A program made the translations under genes and the position numbers. Shown here piece after piece: positions 13,861 through 25,849 of a DNA stretch of 64,000 nt (its first letter is position 1; each line of letters begins with the position of its first letter). This DNA comes from Alitta virens (lineage: Eukaryota > Annelida > Polychaeta > Phyllodocida > Nereididae), in NCBI GenBank assembly GCA_932294295.1, contig OW028573.1, positions 59,125,829 to 59,189,828 of the forward strand, given 5' to 3'. The notes below the pieces were generated by a model. The model made no database searches and had not been told where the DNA came from. It saw nothing but the letters and a program-made list of their open reading frames with translations.

Positions 13861-14487
13861 CTAGTGACGCATAAAGCTGGGCTGTATTAGTGGCCAGGCG
13901 CCCTGCCCTGCCTGGCTTACTGTTTTCCGATTATGGGCGCAATAAGCTGCTAGGAGTAAGACAGGCGAATGATACAGGTGATGTAAACCATCACTGATGT
14001 CATCCGGCTGCTGAGACTGACTGGTGCAAGAAGCAACACAACAAAAACATCTTACCTATCCATATTAATCACCAGCTACATTTTATATTTTTCACTTAAA
14101 TGTATCAATTAAAATCTTAATTCAGTTGCTTTTTGCAGTAAGGATTATCATGGTCATATCTATCTTGAGTTTCTGCGGTAAATATAACAGAACAGGGTAT
14201 AGGCCGGAAGCGCACTTCGAAATTGTGATAAACACACATTTATAAGTGTGATAAACTACATTTATACGAAACTTAGCCCCAAGTGATGGACTTGACTGAT
14301 CCTAGGCAAGTAATGTGAACACCTCTCCCTTTTCAATGCAGTCACATAGGCCCACAGTGTAATTATATTTTTGTACTAGTGTAGTGTAACACATACTAAC
14401 AAAAAGCATGTAAATCACAAAACAAGGAAACATCATCAAAGCCGATTCGCTTGCGTACTTGATGGGTGACTTCGGATGCTCTATTCT

Positions 14488-14706
14488 TTAAGACAAGTCG
14501 TGTCTGGCAGAGACTGGACAATAGTCTTGCATAGCAAGTGATGAGGCTGCTGCTGCTGCTGCTGCTGCTACTGCTGGGCCATCCTTCTCCTCGTGCCCAG
14601 AGGCCTGCAGCTTTGGCACCGGTGACTTCTTGTCATTAGGCCCCATACAAGGCGCACCTGTGGCCCTCGCACTAGGCAGCCTATGGTCGTTGCCAAGTGC
14701 CAGCAA
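14488..14706 (-). CDS. Unrecognised open frame with a polyalanine run
   Basis: A 72-codon - strand frame has a charged, lysine/proline-rich stretch (DKKSPVPKLQ) followed by eight alanines from a CAG/CTG run, then SSLAMQDY. Composition like this occurs in disordered parts of transcription factors. There is no convincing splice site at either end and no homology is recognised, so it may be chance. Confidence 0.15.
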   Translation of the reverse strand: MLALGNDHRLPSARATGAPCMGPNDKKSPVPKLQASGHEEKDGPAVAAAAAAAASSLAMQDYCPVSARHDLS

Positions 14707-15796
14707 TGCAAAAGCCAGCTCAAGTCACAGCCCCACAATCATGGCATTCACTGACCACTGGTCACAAATGGTCATCACTCATACAGCCACAATGTACTCC
14801 AAACAGACCGGAATTCACCAACTCATTGATTTATTAGCCCATAGTTTGACATTGCTCGTGGCTTTACTGCCCGATGCTTGTTGTGTGATCTATAGACCTC
14901 ATGGTCACTTAACACTGGGCAAAAAGAAAATTCTGCTGTTGAAATAAAAGGTGTACAAGGAAATTTCATCCAAACTATACATGGATTTTCTACAGCAACA
15001 ATGCGTCTTTGGTCCCCGCATTATATCAATTTGTTAATAGGAATAGCGCGCAAGCTAATGTTTCTCTGTCGAATGGTGTTTTTGTGCAGCTCTTGTAATT
15101 CAAATGGATTATGTTCCATGTCTGTTGTTTGGAACGCGTGCGCACGTGCTGTAGAACCTAGAAGTTGTGCACGCGCATGCACGTGCTGGATAAGGTTCAT
15201 TGCACAGCAAATATTACGTGATATCCTGCTAGCCGGGAATGACATTTTCTTTCCAATATTTTCTACAGCAGCAACATCCTTGGGCTGCCCCGTGAAAACT
15301 TCAGCTGCGCCTATATATAAATGCGAGGGGGGGGGGGGGGGGGTGGAGAAATTTCGTGGAGTCTCGCTCTAAACAGTTAATGTAGATATTGCATTTAAAG
15401 TAAATTTTAAAAAACTGATGGCGATTAATGGAGTTTGTGTTGCTCTGGGGTATGCTGTATGCGTAGGATCGAAGCCATGCAGATTATTCAACTTGGGTAT
15501 GTTTGGCCATGGCCAAAATGACCTCAAGTGTCCAGAGTCTGGTGCACGGCCAGCAAATATGAAGTGTGTTCAGAGGTCTGAACCTTATAATATTAATGCC
15601 TATGTCAGGGTAAAATGGTAATTTTGATGAATCTATTATCAGTACTTACTTAGGGCATACCAGCTGGAGTTGTATTGCTGCTGTTCCCGATGTTAGCCCG
15701 AGAAATCTGATGTTCGCTTAGCTCTTGTTTATTATGATTTATCTAACATTTGTGAATCTGCTATGATTAGATCAAGTGGCATAAAATGCATCGGTA

Positions 15797-16667
15797 GGGG
15801 AAGGCGGGGCAAAATGGGCCCGCTAACTTTGAACCCCTATAGCTTGGAGGGGTTTAATCTTAAAACCACAAAATTGTTACACAAGGGGACACACAAATTT
15901 ATCAGTTTACCAATGCATTCCTTCTTTTAGGATGACCACATAATTAAAGTAATGTCAAATGCTTTGTCCCATTTTGCTTCATGCGTGGGACGAAATGGGA
16001 CACCATATCGGGAAAAGTGGGACACATTGTATAAGTGGGTGTACCGGGATATTTATTTAAGAGTTCTGCATCATACCATGACCAAAAAAGTTAGGTAGCC
16101 AGTACCCTCTGGATTGGGCTGTCAATAATAAAGTCCTAATTGTATAAAATATAGTCAGTAAAGGCTATCGGTTACGTCACATCTTCTTTTTCTGACAATA
16201 TACATGTATGAGTGTCTCATTGTAATTTTTTGTTAATTAATAATACCATGATGCTGTTTCAATAACAAAAATAGGTTCAGTGATTCATGGTTAAAAAAAA
16301 AGGGAAAATGGGACAAAATGGGGACACTAGCAATGGTATCTGGGCGACCCCATTTAGTCTGTGCCATTTTGCCCCACATGGAATTAATTAATGAAGTCAA
16401 TCAACAATAACAAATTATGTCCATTACACTCAAAATGTATAATCAACTACACTAATTGCTCTACCAAAGTGAATATCATACATTAACGAGTCACGTTCAT
16501 TAACACATAAATTACAATATCCAAAAAAGGTAAATATAAGAAAAATAATTTTTTTCATGCATAATTACACGAAATGTGTCAGAATTACTGTCCTGGAAAT
16601 CTTTGTGAGCCATTAGTATACAAAATATAGCAGTGCCAGAAAATCATGTCCCATTTTGCCCACCCCC
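15797..16667. mobile_element. Inverted-repeat DNA element with TA target duplication (MITE-like)
   Basis: The left end TA|GGGGAAGGCGGGGCAAAAT and the inverse of the right end TA|GGGGGTGGGCAAAATGGG form imperfect terminal inverted repeats, each bordered by TA, as in the Tc1/mariner superfamily. The interior repeats the GGGACAAAATGGG motif in both orientations (15968-16020, 16310-16375). There is no transposase frame, so it is non-autonomous. Length is about 871 bp. Confidence 0.6.
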
Positions 16668-17526
16668 TATTTAAGCATTTCCATAACTTGTCCAGATGAG
16701 GCGTTACTATCGCTATAGTTTAATTAGACACAATGGGCCAGCAATGCACCATTGCCTACCAATGTAGTTTCACTGATTTTCCTGGAGAGGGCAAAGCCTG
16801 CCCAAGCGTCAGCTAGTCGCAGTGGCCCAGCGAAGGGCAAAGCAAGACAAATACGCCACCTACTGCATTTTATGAGACTTACAAATGAATGGTAGTCCAA
16901 ATGAATGGGTGCTTGGTAGCCTTGCTGCTGGTGTGTAAACTAAATCTCCAGATAACTTTAAATAGTCCAGATATACTGTAGCAATAAAATGTTTACTGTT
17001 TCAAGTCCTTCTGTAGATCAATAGAGTTTTGAAAAGTTTTTGCACGGTGTACATTATCGCGACACCATGTAAACACTCGTCGCTGTCGCAATGTCAACAT
17101 GTTGGACGTTTGGACTGTGCTGAGAAGTGACAGATTTCATCCTCGGTCCATGTTTATAATCAATTCTGACGAAAACTCATTGGCAATCCCACAGGCATCA
17201 TCATTATCTCATACTGTACCTGTGTGGCTCAGACTCATAAAGATCCTGTGCACTCCCTTAATTGGACAGTATGTCCTTCTCGTCATTAAACAGGGACTGA
17301 ACTTGGCCCTTGTGACATCCTTTGCCAATATAAGAGCATCTACAGAAAATAGCAGCGATACTCTTGTGCTTTTCCTCATTACCATGACCGCAAATGTGAT
17401 TTTGTGATGACTGAGTGTATTTATGTTCTTTCTTTTAGTTTCCTGCAAAAATTCTGAGTCAGGAAATCTCATTCTGGCACTTTCTTGAACTGTTGACACT
17501 TCTTCTGAACTAATAAGATTATCAAA
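16668..17526. other. Upstream region of OMA1, with an unassigned open frame
   Basis: A CpG-containing patch at 17050-17100 may be the OMA1 promoter. An acceptor-like TTCTTTCTTTTAG ends at 17438, so the exon carrying the OMA1 start may begin at 17439. A 102-codon + frame (17099-17407) and an overlapping 96-codon - frame (17209-17499; donor-like ACACAG|GTACAG) are both open. I recognise neither. Confidence 0.35.
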
Positions 17527-19853
17527 ATGAGTTTGCTAGTGAGGACTTGTGTTACAAGGGTTTCCTTGTGTTCTATGAGAATGGGATCATTAAGAATAGG
17601 CAGTCATGGATCTTTGTTCACTGTTCGACCACATTCAATACCTGGAATTTCAAGCAAACTTTTTTCTTGCCTCGTGAAAAGAACATCATTATGTTTCCAA
17701 GAAAAGTACCAAATCTGCCAAATGCCAAAAACATTCAGGACTACAGCTCGCAGAGATATACCATTTCCCCCACTCATATGGATGATTGCAAAACCGCTTA
17801 TTAAAGTTTTCAGCATGTTGACCGGGAGGTATAACATTTAATTGACTTGCCTTTCAATGCATTTCAAGTACATTGCCAAAGTTGGTATTGTAGATGAACA
17901 TTTCCTTGTTATTTTTTCTTTATTCTCTTTCAGATCTCTAAGAGGATGGTGGTCTCAACTGCCAGCGGAAGAGAAAAAAAGAATATACAACAAATCAAAG
18001 GGAAAGTTAGCTGTACTCGCTGGTGCCTTTGGTGTCACCACTGTGGTATACTACGTGGCTCATCTGCAGGAAACACCAATAACACATCGCAGAAGATATA
18101 TCGCCTTTACGCCAACACAGTTTGAAAAAATTTCAAAATTTGAAAGAGATATGGTAAAGATTTGTCATATTTTACATGTATTAGATATGTTTTGGCCTTT
18201 GTGAACATAAAGCTTGGGAAGAGATTTGACATATTTTCATGAAAGTTTGTTATTTTACTCAATTTTTTATAGATACTGGAGAACAGCAAAGATTCCATAC
18301 TTCCAATTAACCACCCTCTTTACAACCGAGTGGGCCGCGTCGTTAAGAGAATTTCAGCTGCTAATGATGACCTTGAATTCATGGCTAAGCAAAAGTGGAA
18401 AGTCATTGTCATTAAATCTCCTGAGCAAAATGCTTTTGTTCTACCGGTATGCACCCTTAATTTAAAGCAGCAGTTTGTACTTCACTAAAGTATTATCTTG
18501 TTAATATTAGTTATTGAATGGATAATATTTGTAAAATCAACCCAAAGACTGTTTTGATCATCAGAATGTATAGTATATTGCTCTGTCATACATTGCTACT
18601 CATTCTTGCAGACCGGAGAAATTTTCGTTTTCACTGGGCTCTTTGACATGGTTACCAGTGACGACCAGCTGGCTGTTGTGATTGGTCACGAAATGTCACA
18701 TGCTGTACTCAGCCATGGTGTAAGTGTAACAAACATATCATGATATATAGCAACCCTATTTGTAATTATTGGTTTCTAATGTAGGTTGTTTGGATGTAAC
18801 ATGTTTCTAATCTACTAAATAAAATCTCATTCATAATAATAGACCACATTGGACTGGTCTTGTTTTTTATTTTCAGGCTGAGCGTATAAGCTATGCTCAA
18901 ATGGTGGATGTGATTGTCATCATTGCTCTTGCAGCAATTTGGTTTTTTATGCCAACTGATGGTATTGCAGCTGTGACTCATTATTTTTACCAAAAGGTTA
19001 TTGAGGTTAGTTGTCCTTCTCTTTTCCTTCTGATACAGGGTTAATTACCTGTAAGCAGAATATTTTTTGGAACCCCTGAACTGGCTGGAGTTAAGAACAT
19101 TTCAGGAATGAAAATGACACCAGCCTTATTAAAGTGCATCGTCTGATAGAGCACTTAACTGTAGCTATGACAATGACACAATATTTATTTGCTCCAAAAA
19201 AAAATAGATATTTACACAGCAATTATCACAGCATAGCTAGTAACTTTACACTGGAGCAAGATAGTTACATAGACATTTTCATTTTTACACTGGAAATTTT
19301 TTTTTAGCTGCTTTTAAATTTGCCTTACGAGAGGAAACTTGAAACTGAAGCTGATGTTGTAGGACTTGAACTCATGGCCAAGGTGAGTTTACAATGCCTT
19401 TATCATGTTTATACTTATAATATGATGATAATAACATGGTTGTACAATATAATGAGTGGCCAAATTTCCGAACCCTGCTTTTTCGTTCACGTTCAGGCTT
19501 GCTACGATGTCAGAGAAAGCAGCCACTTTTGGGACATGATGAATTACAAAAGTCAAGTTGCAAAAGGAGAAGGAGAAATTGAACTACCACAATGGTTATC
19601 AACTCATCCTAGCCATGAAAATAGGTCTGAGTACTTGAAAACACTATTGCCTGATGTAAGTATTGTGCATGGTTTAAAACAAAAAATTCCTAATGAAAAG
19701 AGCATAGTATAATGTTGTATTTCGTGTGATTTATTTCAGGCTATCAATACTAGGGATGTCTGCAGGTGTCCTCCTTTGAGCTTGAAAGATCCTGCAGATG
19801 GTATGGCTCTACTGAAAAAGATTGTCAATGAAGTACAAGTCAAGCCAAGCTGA
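17527..19853 (+). CDS. OMA1: OMA1 mitochondrial zinc metalloendopeptidase, 8 coding exons
   Basis: M48-family protease of the mitochondrial inner membrane. In animals it cleaves OPA1 and DELE1 under stress. Exons: 17527-17828, 17934-18153, 18273-18446, 18612-18719, 18877-19005, 19308-19382, 19497-19655, 19740-19853. All junctions are GT-AG and the reading frame closes through every one, giving about 426 residues (human protein about 524). The basic N-terminus looks like a transit peptide. A GRSLRGWW motif precedes a membrane helix near residues 126-144. The zinc site is HEMSH at 258-262, and the third ligand is probably Glu325 in LETEAD. NAFVLP, VFTGLFD and WLSTHPSHENR blocks match the family. 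The C-terminus is shorter than in vertebrates. The start is the first ATG in the open frame after a 5' acceptor-like site. Introns are 84-302 bp. Confidence 0.95.
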
Positions 19854-20189
19854 ACTTTACGAGTATCATAACAATCAAGTTCTTCATCTTGATTCAACTG
19901 CAGTGCCATGTTATTGAATGGCATTAATATTACGATAGATCTCAGGGATTGAACCGCAGTAATTTTTGGTGATTTCAAATCAGTTAATGAACAAGTATGG
20001 TTGTATTACATTTGATTTTGTGTGATTCAAATATTATATATGTTTAAGATCAATCAAAACCAAGATCTGGTGCTTAATATGGGTAAAAAAAAATGAATCA
20101 AATTAAACTGCATTAATAAGTTCTTCTCTGGCAATTTGATATAATACATTCATTGATTTATGAATACAAAAATGTTCTTCAGACCAACA

Positions 20190-20438
20190 TGTTGTGACGG
20201 TCTTCACTGTGTTATTTCAAAATTTTTGCAATATGGGAACAAAGTCAACCCTCAGCAAACGAAGTTCGAAAATGGTTTTTGTTATCATCTCGAATATCCA
20301 ATAATTGCCGTAGACAAAATATCCATACAACGCGAGTTGTGAACGTTTATTAAAAAACTACTACAGAGGGCGTCGTAGTCAAAATCTACCATGACACCTA
20401 GTGCATAATAACCAAACTAATTGGTTCCAAACATCACA
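20190..20438 (-). repeat. Putative 3' LTR of the gypsy element
   Basis: On the - strand it starts TGTGATGTTTGG directly after a purine tract (AAGGAGGAGGGAGA) and ends CGTCACAACA, so it follows the TG...CA rule. It contains AATAAA within TTTTTTAATAAACG. About 249 bp. No second LTR is available for comparison, so the boundaries are inferred. Confidence 0.55.
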
Positions 20439-20823
20439 TCTCCCTCCTCCTTAAGACAAACGTAAAAGGAACTACCATAAACCTTTTAACAATACGAAAC
20501 TTCCGTAACAAATAGGTTTTAAATTTACAACATATAGCTCCCATATTTACCATTACAATTAAAATTACATCAAGGATATTAGTATCTCAATAAATCAATC
20601 CATCCGTATTTGAAACAATGCTTGTAAATCAATCGATCAATGGTTTTGAGCAATGTTAGTCAATACCTCAATCAAATACTACAGTGTTTGTCCTTGTAAA
20701 TAAATAAATCATATGTTTCAGGCAACGCTCGTCCATAAATCACATCAGTATATATCAAACAAACAAATGTGACAATTTCCAATCAATAAATCAAGTTTTA
20801 GCTTCATGCTTCATTACATTGTC

Positions 20824-21600
20824 TCAATAAGTTTGCGGTTTATGCCGTCTTGTTGGTCTGTTTGTTGTTGCGTACACACTGGTCTCTGGTAAAACATTTT
20901 CAATCATTCCCTTAGTCTCTTGTGGTACGTTCTCTGTACCTTCTGGTACATTTTCGGTGCTCCATGGAACTTGAGTGACTACTCTTTCGCTCTTGCTCTC
21001 TGCAGAAGTGTTAATCGCCATAGGTGGAGAAAATTGCATGCACACGTGCAGGCCGTTATAACATGTCGAACTGAACAGCAACAGTATCCGCATTCACATG
21101 TGCTGCACGATTATGTTCAACATGTTTCTATAAGCGTCCATCTCGGAAATTAATCACATATGATTTAGGTGCTGTACATTGAACAACAGTACCTAACCAC
21201 CATTTGTTATGTACTAAATCTTTCACAAACACCGAATCACCAACATAGAATTCTCGATCTTGACATTTAACATCATGTGATGAGTTCTGTTGTGCTTGCT
21301 TGTCGAGCACACGTCCTTCAGTATCAGGTCGACGAGAGGTAATCTAGTACGTAGTTCACGACCTAGAAACAGGTCAGCCGGCGTATGGCCAGTCGTAGTA
21401 TGTCGTGTCGTATGATATGTCAGCAAAAATGCTGCAAGTTGCCTGTCCACATTGGTATCATCCATGGCACTTGCATGTATACTATGCTTGAAAGTTTGCA
21501 CTAATCTTTCAGCAGCCCCATTGCTAGCAGCATGATAAGTAGACACTCGCACATGTTTAATTTCGTTTTTTTTTAGAAACGGCAAATTCATCAGACCTTA
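20824..21600 (-). pseudogene. gypsy pol 3' part: integrase and GPY/F-like domain, broken
   Basis: The - strand frame 21223-21591 carries the integrase core signature YHAASNGAAERLVQTF followed by the TTGHTPADLFLGRELRTRLP block. The next frame (21128-21310) has FYVGDSVFVKD and KWWLGTVVQ, typical of the GPY/F module after integrase. The last frame (20824-21093) ends TNRPTRRHKPQTY, the usual basic end of gypsy pol. At least one frameshift separates the frames. Confidence 0.8.
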
Positions 21601-21749
21601 ACCGAGGTCCATTGTCTCTGACCAATTGACATGGTAATCCAAATTGGGCAAATAAAGAAGAAGTTCTCTAATCGTAGCCCTGGTTGTCGTAGACTTTATC
21701 AGAATGACCTCCGGCCATTTCGAATATGCACCGGTTCCCACCAAATAAT

Positions 21750-21848
21750 AGGGCGGGGGCCTGGCTCTCTGCCATGGTCTCTGCCTGTCCTAATTAGCCC
21801 AACTGGCAGAAATACACGACGTAAAGCCCTAATCACCCACCCCACCCA
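21750..21848 (+). mobile_element. Short SINE-like insertion with 13-bp target duplication
   Basis: CCCACCAAATAAT occurs at 21737-21749 and again at 21849-21861, flanking 99 bp that interrupts the gypsy pol region. The insert ends in a CACCC-type simple tail after ATACACGACGTAAAGCCCTA. The ACGACGTAAA-like end resembles the 3' end of LINE-mobilised SINEs in aquatic invertebrates. No clear pol III boxes are seen, so it may be 5'-truncated. Confidence 0.6.
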
Positions 21849-22219
21849 CCCACCAAATAATGCACACGATCTTTCTCAGCAAAGTCTATGTGGATCCTAC
21901 ACCATGGGGAACCTGGCCACGTAAGTGGAGCAACAGGTGAAAGATTTCTCACTTGTTGACATTCGTTACACATAAATTTTAGGCCACCAGATAAAACTTC
22001 TGGCAACTTGCTTCATCCGTACAATTCCAGAATGCGCAACATGTAGTTCATCCAACCTTTTCTTGTGAAATTTGCTAGGAAAAACAACATATGTAGTCCC
22101 CATAATATACATTCTTGTTCAATGGTTAGTTCATTTCTCCGATTTAAGAATGGTTGTTAGCTCAATCTTTGCCATATCGCCGGACTTGAAGCATTACTGT
22201 AAGGCAATCTCGTGTAGCG

Positions 22220-22870
22220 CTATAAGCCTTTCTGCATGTTGATCATGACCAATTCTTGTGACTTATCCAACATCAACTGTTGGTAGGCACATTGCAAGTC
22301 AATCTTGGAGAACTTCTGACCATTGGCCATCGTGCTGAATACCAATTCAGGTGTAGGAATTGGAAATTCACAGTGATCAACCTCAATTTCACGTTCAACA
22401 GACACTTTATAATCACCACACAGTCTCACCGTTCCGTCAGTTTTGGGAACAAAAACCAACGGTGTTGCCCAAGCGCTATGATCAATCGGGTGGAAAATTC
22501 CGTGTTCCATTTGTAGTAATTCTTTGTTCACAGCATCTCGCAGTGCTCTGACGTCTTTAACACAGCCTAACGTGAGCGTGAAAAGTTCATCAAACTTCTG
22601 AAGTAGGCCTAGCGTATCCAATTTGCTTGACTTGACAACATGCACCGTTTTCTCACTACTGTCAAATAATCTGTGCCAATCCAGCTTAATCTTGTAAGGC
22701 CATTGCCGTCCAAAGAGTGGGGGTGCTTGGTGCTTACCAGATTTCGTCTCGAATACATACAATGGAAGAACTTTGTAACACCCATTGTACTCCACAGTGA
22801 CGTCAAGAACACCTAGCACAGGCAATGGTACTCCTCCGTAAGCTGGGGCTCTTTCGGTCGTGCACTCCTA
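22220..22870 (-). pseudogene. gypsy protease end and reverse-transcriptase N-half, truncated
   Basis: A 201-codon - strand frame. VPKTDGTVRLCGDYKVSV and FSKIDLQCAYQQL are the RT fingers/palm blocks of Ty3/gypsy. The catalytic YXDD segment and RNase H are missing because the sequence degenerates below 22220. The upstream part (VLGVLDVTVEYNG) is the protease-RT linker region. Confidence 0.85.
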
Positions 22871-22984
22871 TTAGCATACGAAGCAGCATTTGATGACTTG
22901 TGACTTTTAACTGCTCCAATCGTACACCAGGCATTGTCTTTACCATGCAATAATTCCAGATTTTTTTATGCCAATTCCTGGGCT

Positions 22985-23200
22985 TGAGCGATAATTAATG
23001 CCTTCGCAAATGTCAAATCTTTCAACAAAAGTCTCTTTTGCAGTGTACCTTTATTTGAACTGCATACTAACTTGTCCATCAGCATATCTATTGCCAAAAT
23101 TACAATTTTCTGCCAGTTTGCGTAGGTCTGAAATAAAATCAGCCACTGACTCATCTTACAATGAACTCGCTCTTGCTCTCAATAGCTCTCAAAATTAAGG
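22985..23200 (-). pseudogene. gypsy gag, downstream part
   Basis: The - strand DNA encodes a gag-like ESVADFISDLRKLAENCNFG block, then a further stretch broken by an in-frame stop. It is the continuation of the gag start at 24728 and has been separated from it by the LINE insertion. Confidence 0.65.
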
Positions 23201-24426
23201 CCTGTCTGCTCATGAATACTTCTTGATTTAAGTGCCGCATTTGACACTATTGATTACGAACTTCTTATCCAAAGATGTGAAACTCTGTTTGGCATATCTG
23301 ACACTGCTTTATCTTGGTTAAAATGCTATATGTCCAACAGGAGCCTCTTGTCTGTGGAGTGCCCCAGGGGTCCATTCTTGGGCCCCTGCTCTTCATCATG
23401 TACATGACTCCACTCGGCAGAATCTTAAGACAAGAGAACGCCAATTTACATTTGTTTGCGGGTGACACACAATTGTACCTGAAGTTTGAGCCAGCTGAAT
23501 TACCCTCTGCCTCTGATCACATGGAAACCACAATCACCAAGGTATTTAACTGGATGTCGAAGAACATGCTCAAATTTAACACTAACAAGACTGAGGCATT
23601 GATCATCACCACCAAAAAACACCTTGAGACTTTTGAGGATATATCTCTGCATGTTGGTGATGATCTGATTGCATTTACTTCAAGTGCAAAGAACATTGGA
23701 GTAACCTTCGACTCAACACTTTCCATGATTCCTCAGATCAACACGTGCTAAATCTGCAAATTACCATCTCCGCAACATCGGCAGAGCACGGAACTATCTC
23801 ACAAGACGTGCCACAGAACAGTTAGTTCACTCTCTTGTACATTACGTCCCGGATTATGGTAATTCTTTACTCGTAAACACACCCAAATGCCATCTTCAGA
23901 AACTTCAGACTGTCCAAAACACAGCAGCCAGGATTATTACACGAAATATGATCATATAAGCACAGTTTTAAAAATCCTTACACTGGTTACCAATAGAATC
24001 CTGCATCAAATACAAAATATGTCTCATGACTTTTAAAGCTCTTCATCACATGTGCCCTGACTACATTGCTGATATGATCCATCGTCACCTTCCATCCAGA
24101 TCCCTTCGCTCAGGCAGCCAAAATCTTCTAGTCGTTCCATCACTTAGGACCAAGACCTATTGTCCTAAAGCTTTCAGTGTTGCAGCCCCAACATTGTGGA
24201 ACTCTCTTCCTGATGACAGACATTCTCCAACTCTCGGTGCTTTCAAATCTCGCTTAAAGACATACTTTTTTTAACTTTCCTATGGACATTAATTTTAAAT
24301 GACTTTTATTTGAATAATTCCAGTCATTTTAATCTCTTTTTAAATCTCATTTTTATTACATTCTTATTTCAATTGTACAGCGCAGCTGAAACTTATACTG
24401 TGATATTTGCGCTTTATAAATATTAT
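23201..24426 (+). mobile_element. 5'-truncated L2/CR1-like LINE inserted into gypsy gag
   Basis: The + strand RT remnant starts at LDLSAAFDTIDYELL (about 23222), continues through VPQGSILGPLLFIMYMT (frame 23314-23751) and ends with the C-terminal FSVAAPTLWNSLPDD block (24026-24274). The 3' end reads GCGCTTTATAAATATTAT, as in L2-type elements. AAATTAAGG flanks it at 23192-23200 and 24427-24435, a 9-bp target duplication. The catalytic YADD is changed to FAGD and frames are broken, so it is dead. Confidence 0.85.
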
Positions 24427-24728
24427 AAATTAAGGTGCTGGACAAAAATGTTTCTTGAGAATGTCAACTAAGACTTCTGGTCGGGCTTCGACAGGGAATA
24501 CAGATTGCGAAGCAGGGGCAGGGAGTATGTTTTCTTTCCAATTGAACTGATAAATACAGCTCTTCGTCTGTTGTTCCTCACTTGCACTTGGTCTTCGTTC
24601 ATCCGGCCTGCGTTTACCGTTATTTCCTCCAATTAATTTGCAATGAAATACTGCTCAAATCTTTCGAAATATATTTCAAAATCATCGCCTTCCCCTGAGA
24701 ATTCATCTGCTTTTCCGTAAGTCGCCAT
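24427..24728 (-). pseudogene. gypsy gag, N-terminal part
   Basis: ATG at 24728 (- strand) opens MATYGKADEFSGEGDDFEIY, followed by FERFEQYFIAN, a typical gypsy gag start, and is then stopped by an in-frame TAA at codon 32. The similarity continues in other frames (RRAVFISSIGKKTY) until the LINE junction. Confidence 0.75.
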
Positions 24729-24879
24729 CTTGACACCAAGTGCGCCGTCTGCTCCCAAAAATCACTCACTTTCACAAGTAAAGAAAAAGGGTTTTACTTT
24801 ATCAGAGTGAGCAGATATTTTGTATATAATACACATTACCTAAATTTTGTGCAAAATTAATCAGTCTATGTTAATTATA

Positions 24880-25769
24880 GCCGAAGGCCAGAGGCCATAG
24901 GCTGTATGTTCAAGGTTGCAGGAGCTAGGTGGCAGCACTCACTACGAAACCAGCGACAGGTGGCAGCACCAGCACGATAATTTTGACTGAGCCTTTTCTG
25001 GAATTTATCTCACCCATGCGCAATTGTATACAAACAAAGTTTTCCTAACGTGTGGTTATGAGATTTGGTAACATGTGTTTTTTATGACATTATTTATCTA
25101 GGTACTAGTTATTATTGGCACACAGTGTTCCATACATTTCTTTAAATCATTGTTTGTTGCCTCCGCGAGTCCCTCGGCTGTTTCCGGTCACAAGACTTTG
25201 TGCATGTTCGGGCGAGAGGCTCCAGGCGGGGAATTCTTGCAGTGTCTTATACCTTTTATTGGTCGTTCAATTTTGAAAACCCGCCGGGGGCCTCTTCCTT
25301 ACTGATTATATTAGCGCATGCGCAGTGACGTGTCTAGACTACTATATAGGTCTGCTATATAGGTCACTGCTACAACAGAACGAAATGGCCGTGCAAATTG
25401 CCGCATAATATGGAGAATTTTGCCGTTTTCACAGGGACTGGATACCTTATTTGTTCAGAAAAGTATTCTATGACTTTTGGCTTTTATTTAATGTTTCCTT
25501 TGAGAAATTTGATCAACTTTTCATGAAGTTATGCGCTCCGGTCGTTGTGGTCAGCGAACGTTCGCTTTCATAAGGTCAGCTGTCAAATGGTACCTACGGC
25601 AAATTTTGCAGTTTCGAGAGCAAATGGATACCGTTTCTCTTCAGAAATGAATTCTATGACATTCTGCCTTTCATTTAATGCTATAAATTTGCTTTTAATG
25701 CATTGATATCAAATATAACTATATATTTTATGTATATGCATTGCATTCAGTGACATAGTGGCCTTCGGC
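24880..25769. mobile_element. Inverted-repeat element with GCCGAAGGCCA ends (tentative)
   Basis: GCCGAAGGCCA at 24880-24890 recurs inverted at 25759-25769. The enclosed ~890 bp is partly CpG-rich and carries the duplicated ATTCTATGAC-TTTAATG blocks (25408-25500 and 25590-25685). There is no coding sequence beyond a 7-codon ATG-stop at 25385. The ends are short and no target duplication was found. Confidence 0.35.
25140..25410. promoter_or_regulatory. CpG-rich promoter-like patch with NRF1-type site and TATATAGG boxes
   Basis: GCGCATGCGCAG (25314-25325) is followed by GTGACGTG (CRE-like) and two CTATATAGG motifs at about 25340-25361. A seven-codon ATG frame in good context (CGAAATGGCC) starts at 25385. 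The arrangement resembles a core promoter with a short leader ORF. No downstream coding exon was found. Confidence 0.3.
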
Positions 25770-25849
25770 ATCATGCTTTGGCATTAACATATTAACTGTC
25801 TACATGAAAATAATTTCAGCACTTCCTGAACGCCCCTTGTATTAAAACA

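Larger units (their letters stand above)
20190..24728 (-). mobile_element. Decayed Ty3/gypsy LTR retrotransposon
   Basis: On the - strand, in order: gag start (24728), interrupted gag, protease/RT remnant, integrase and GPY/F-like C-terminus, a purine-rich tract, then a 3' LTR. Stops, frameshifts and deletions (no YXDD part of RT, no RNase H seen) make it non-functional. Two later insertions sit inside it: a LINE (23201-24426) and a SINE-like unit (21750-21848). No 5' LTR was recognised above 24728. It lies 340 bp downstream of the OMA1 stop codon. Confidence 0.85.
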
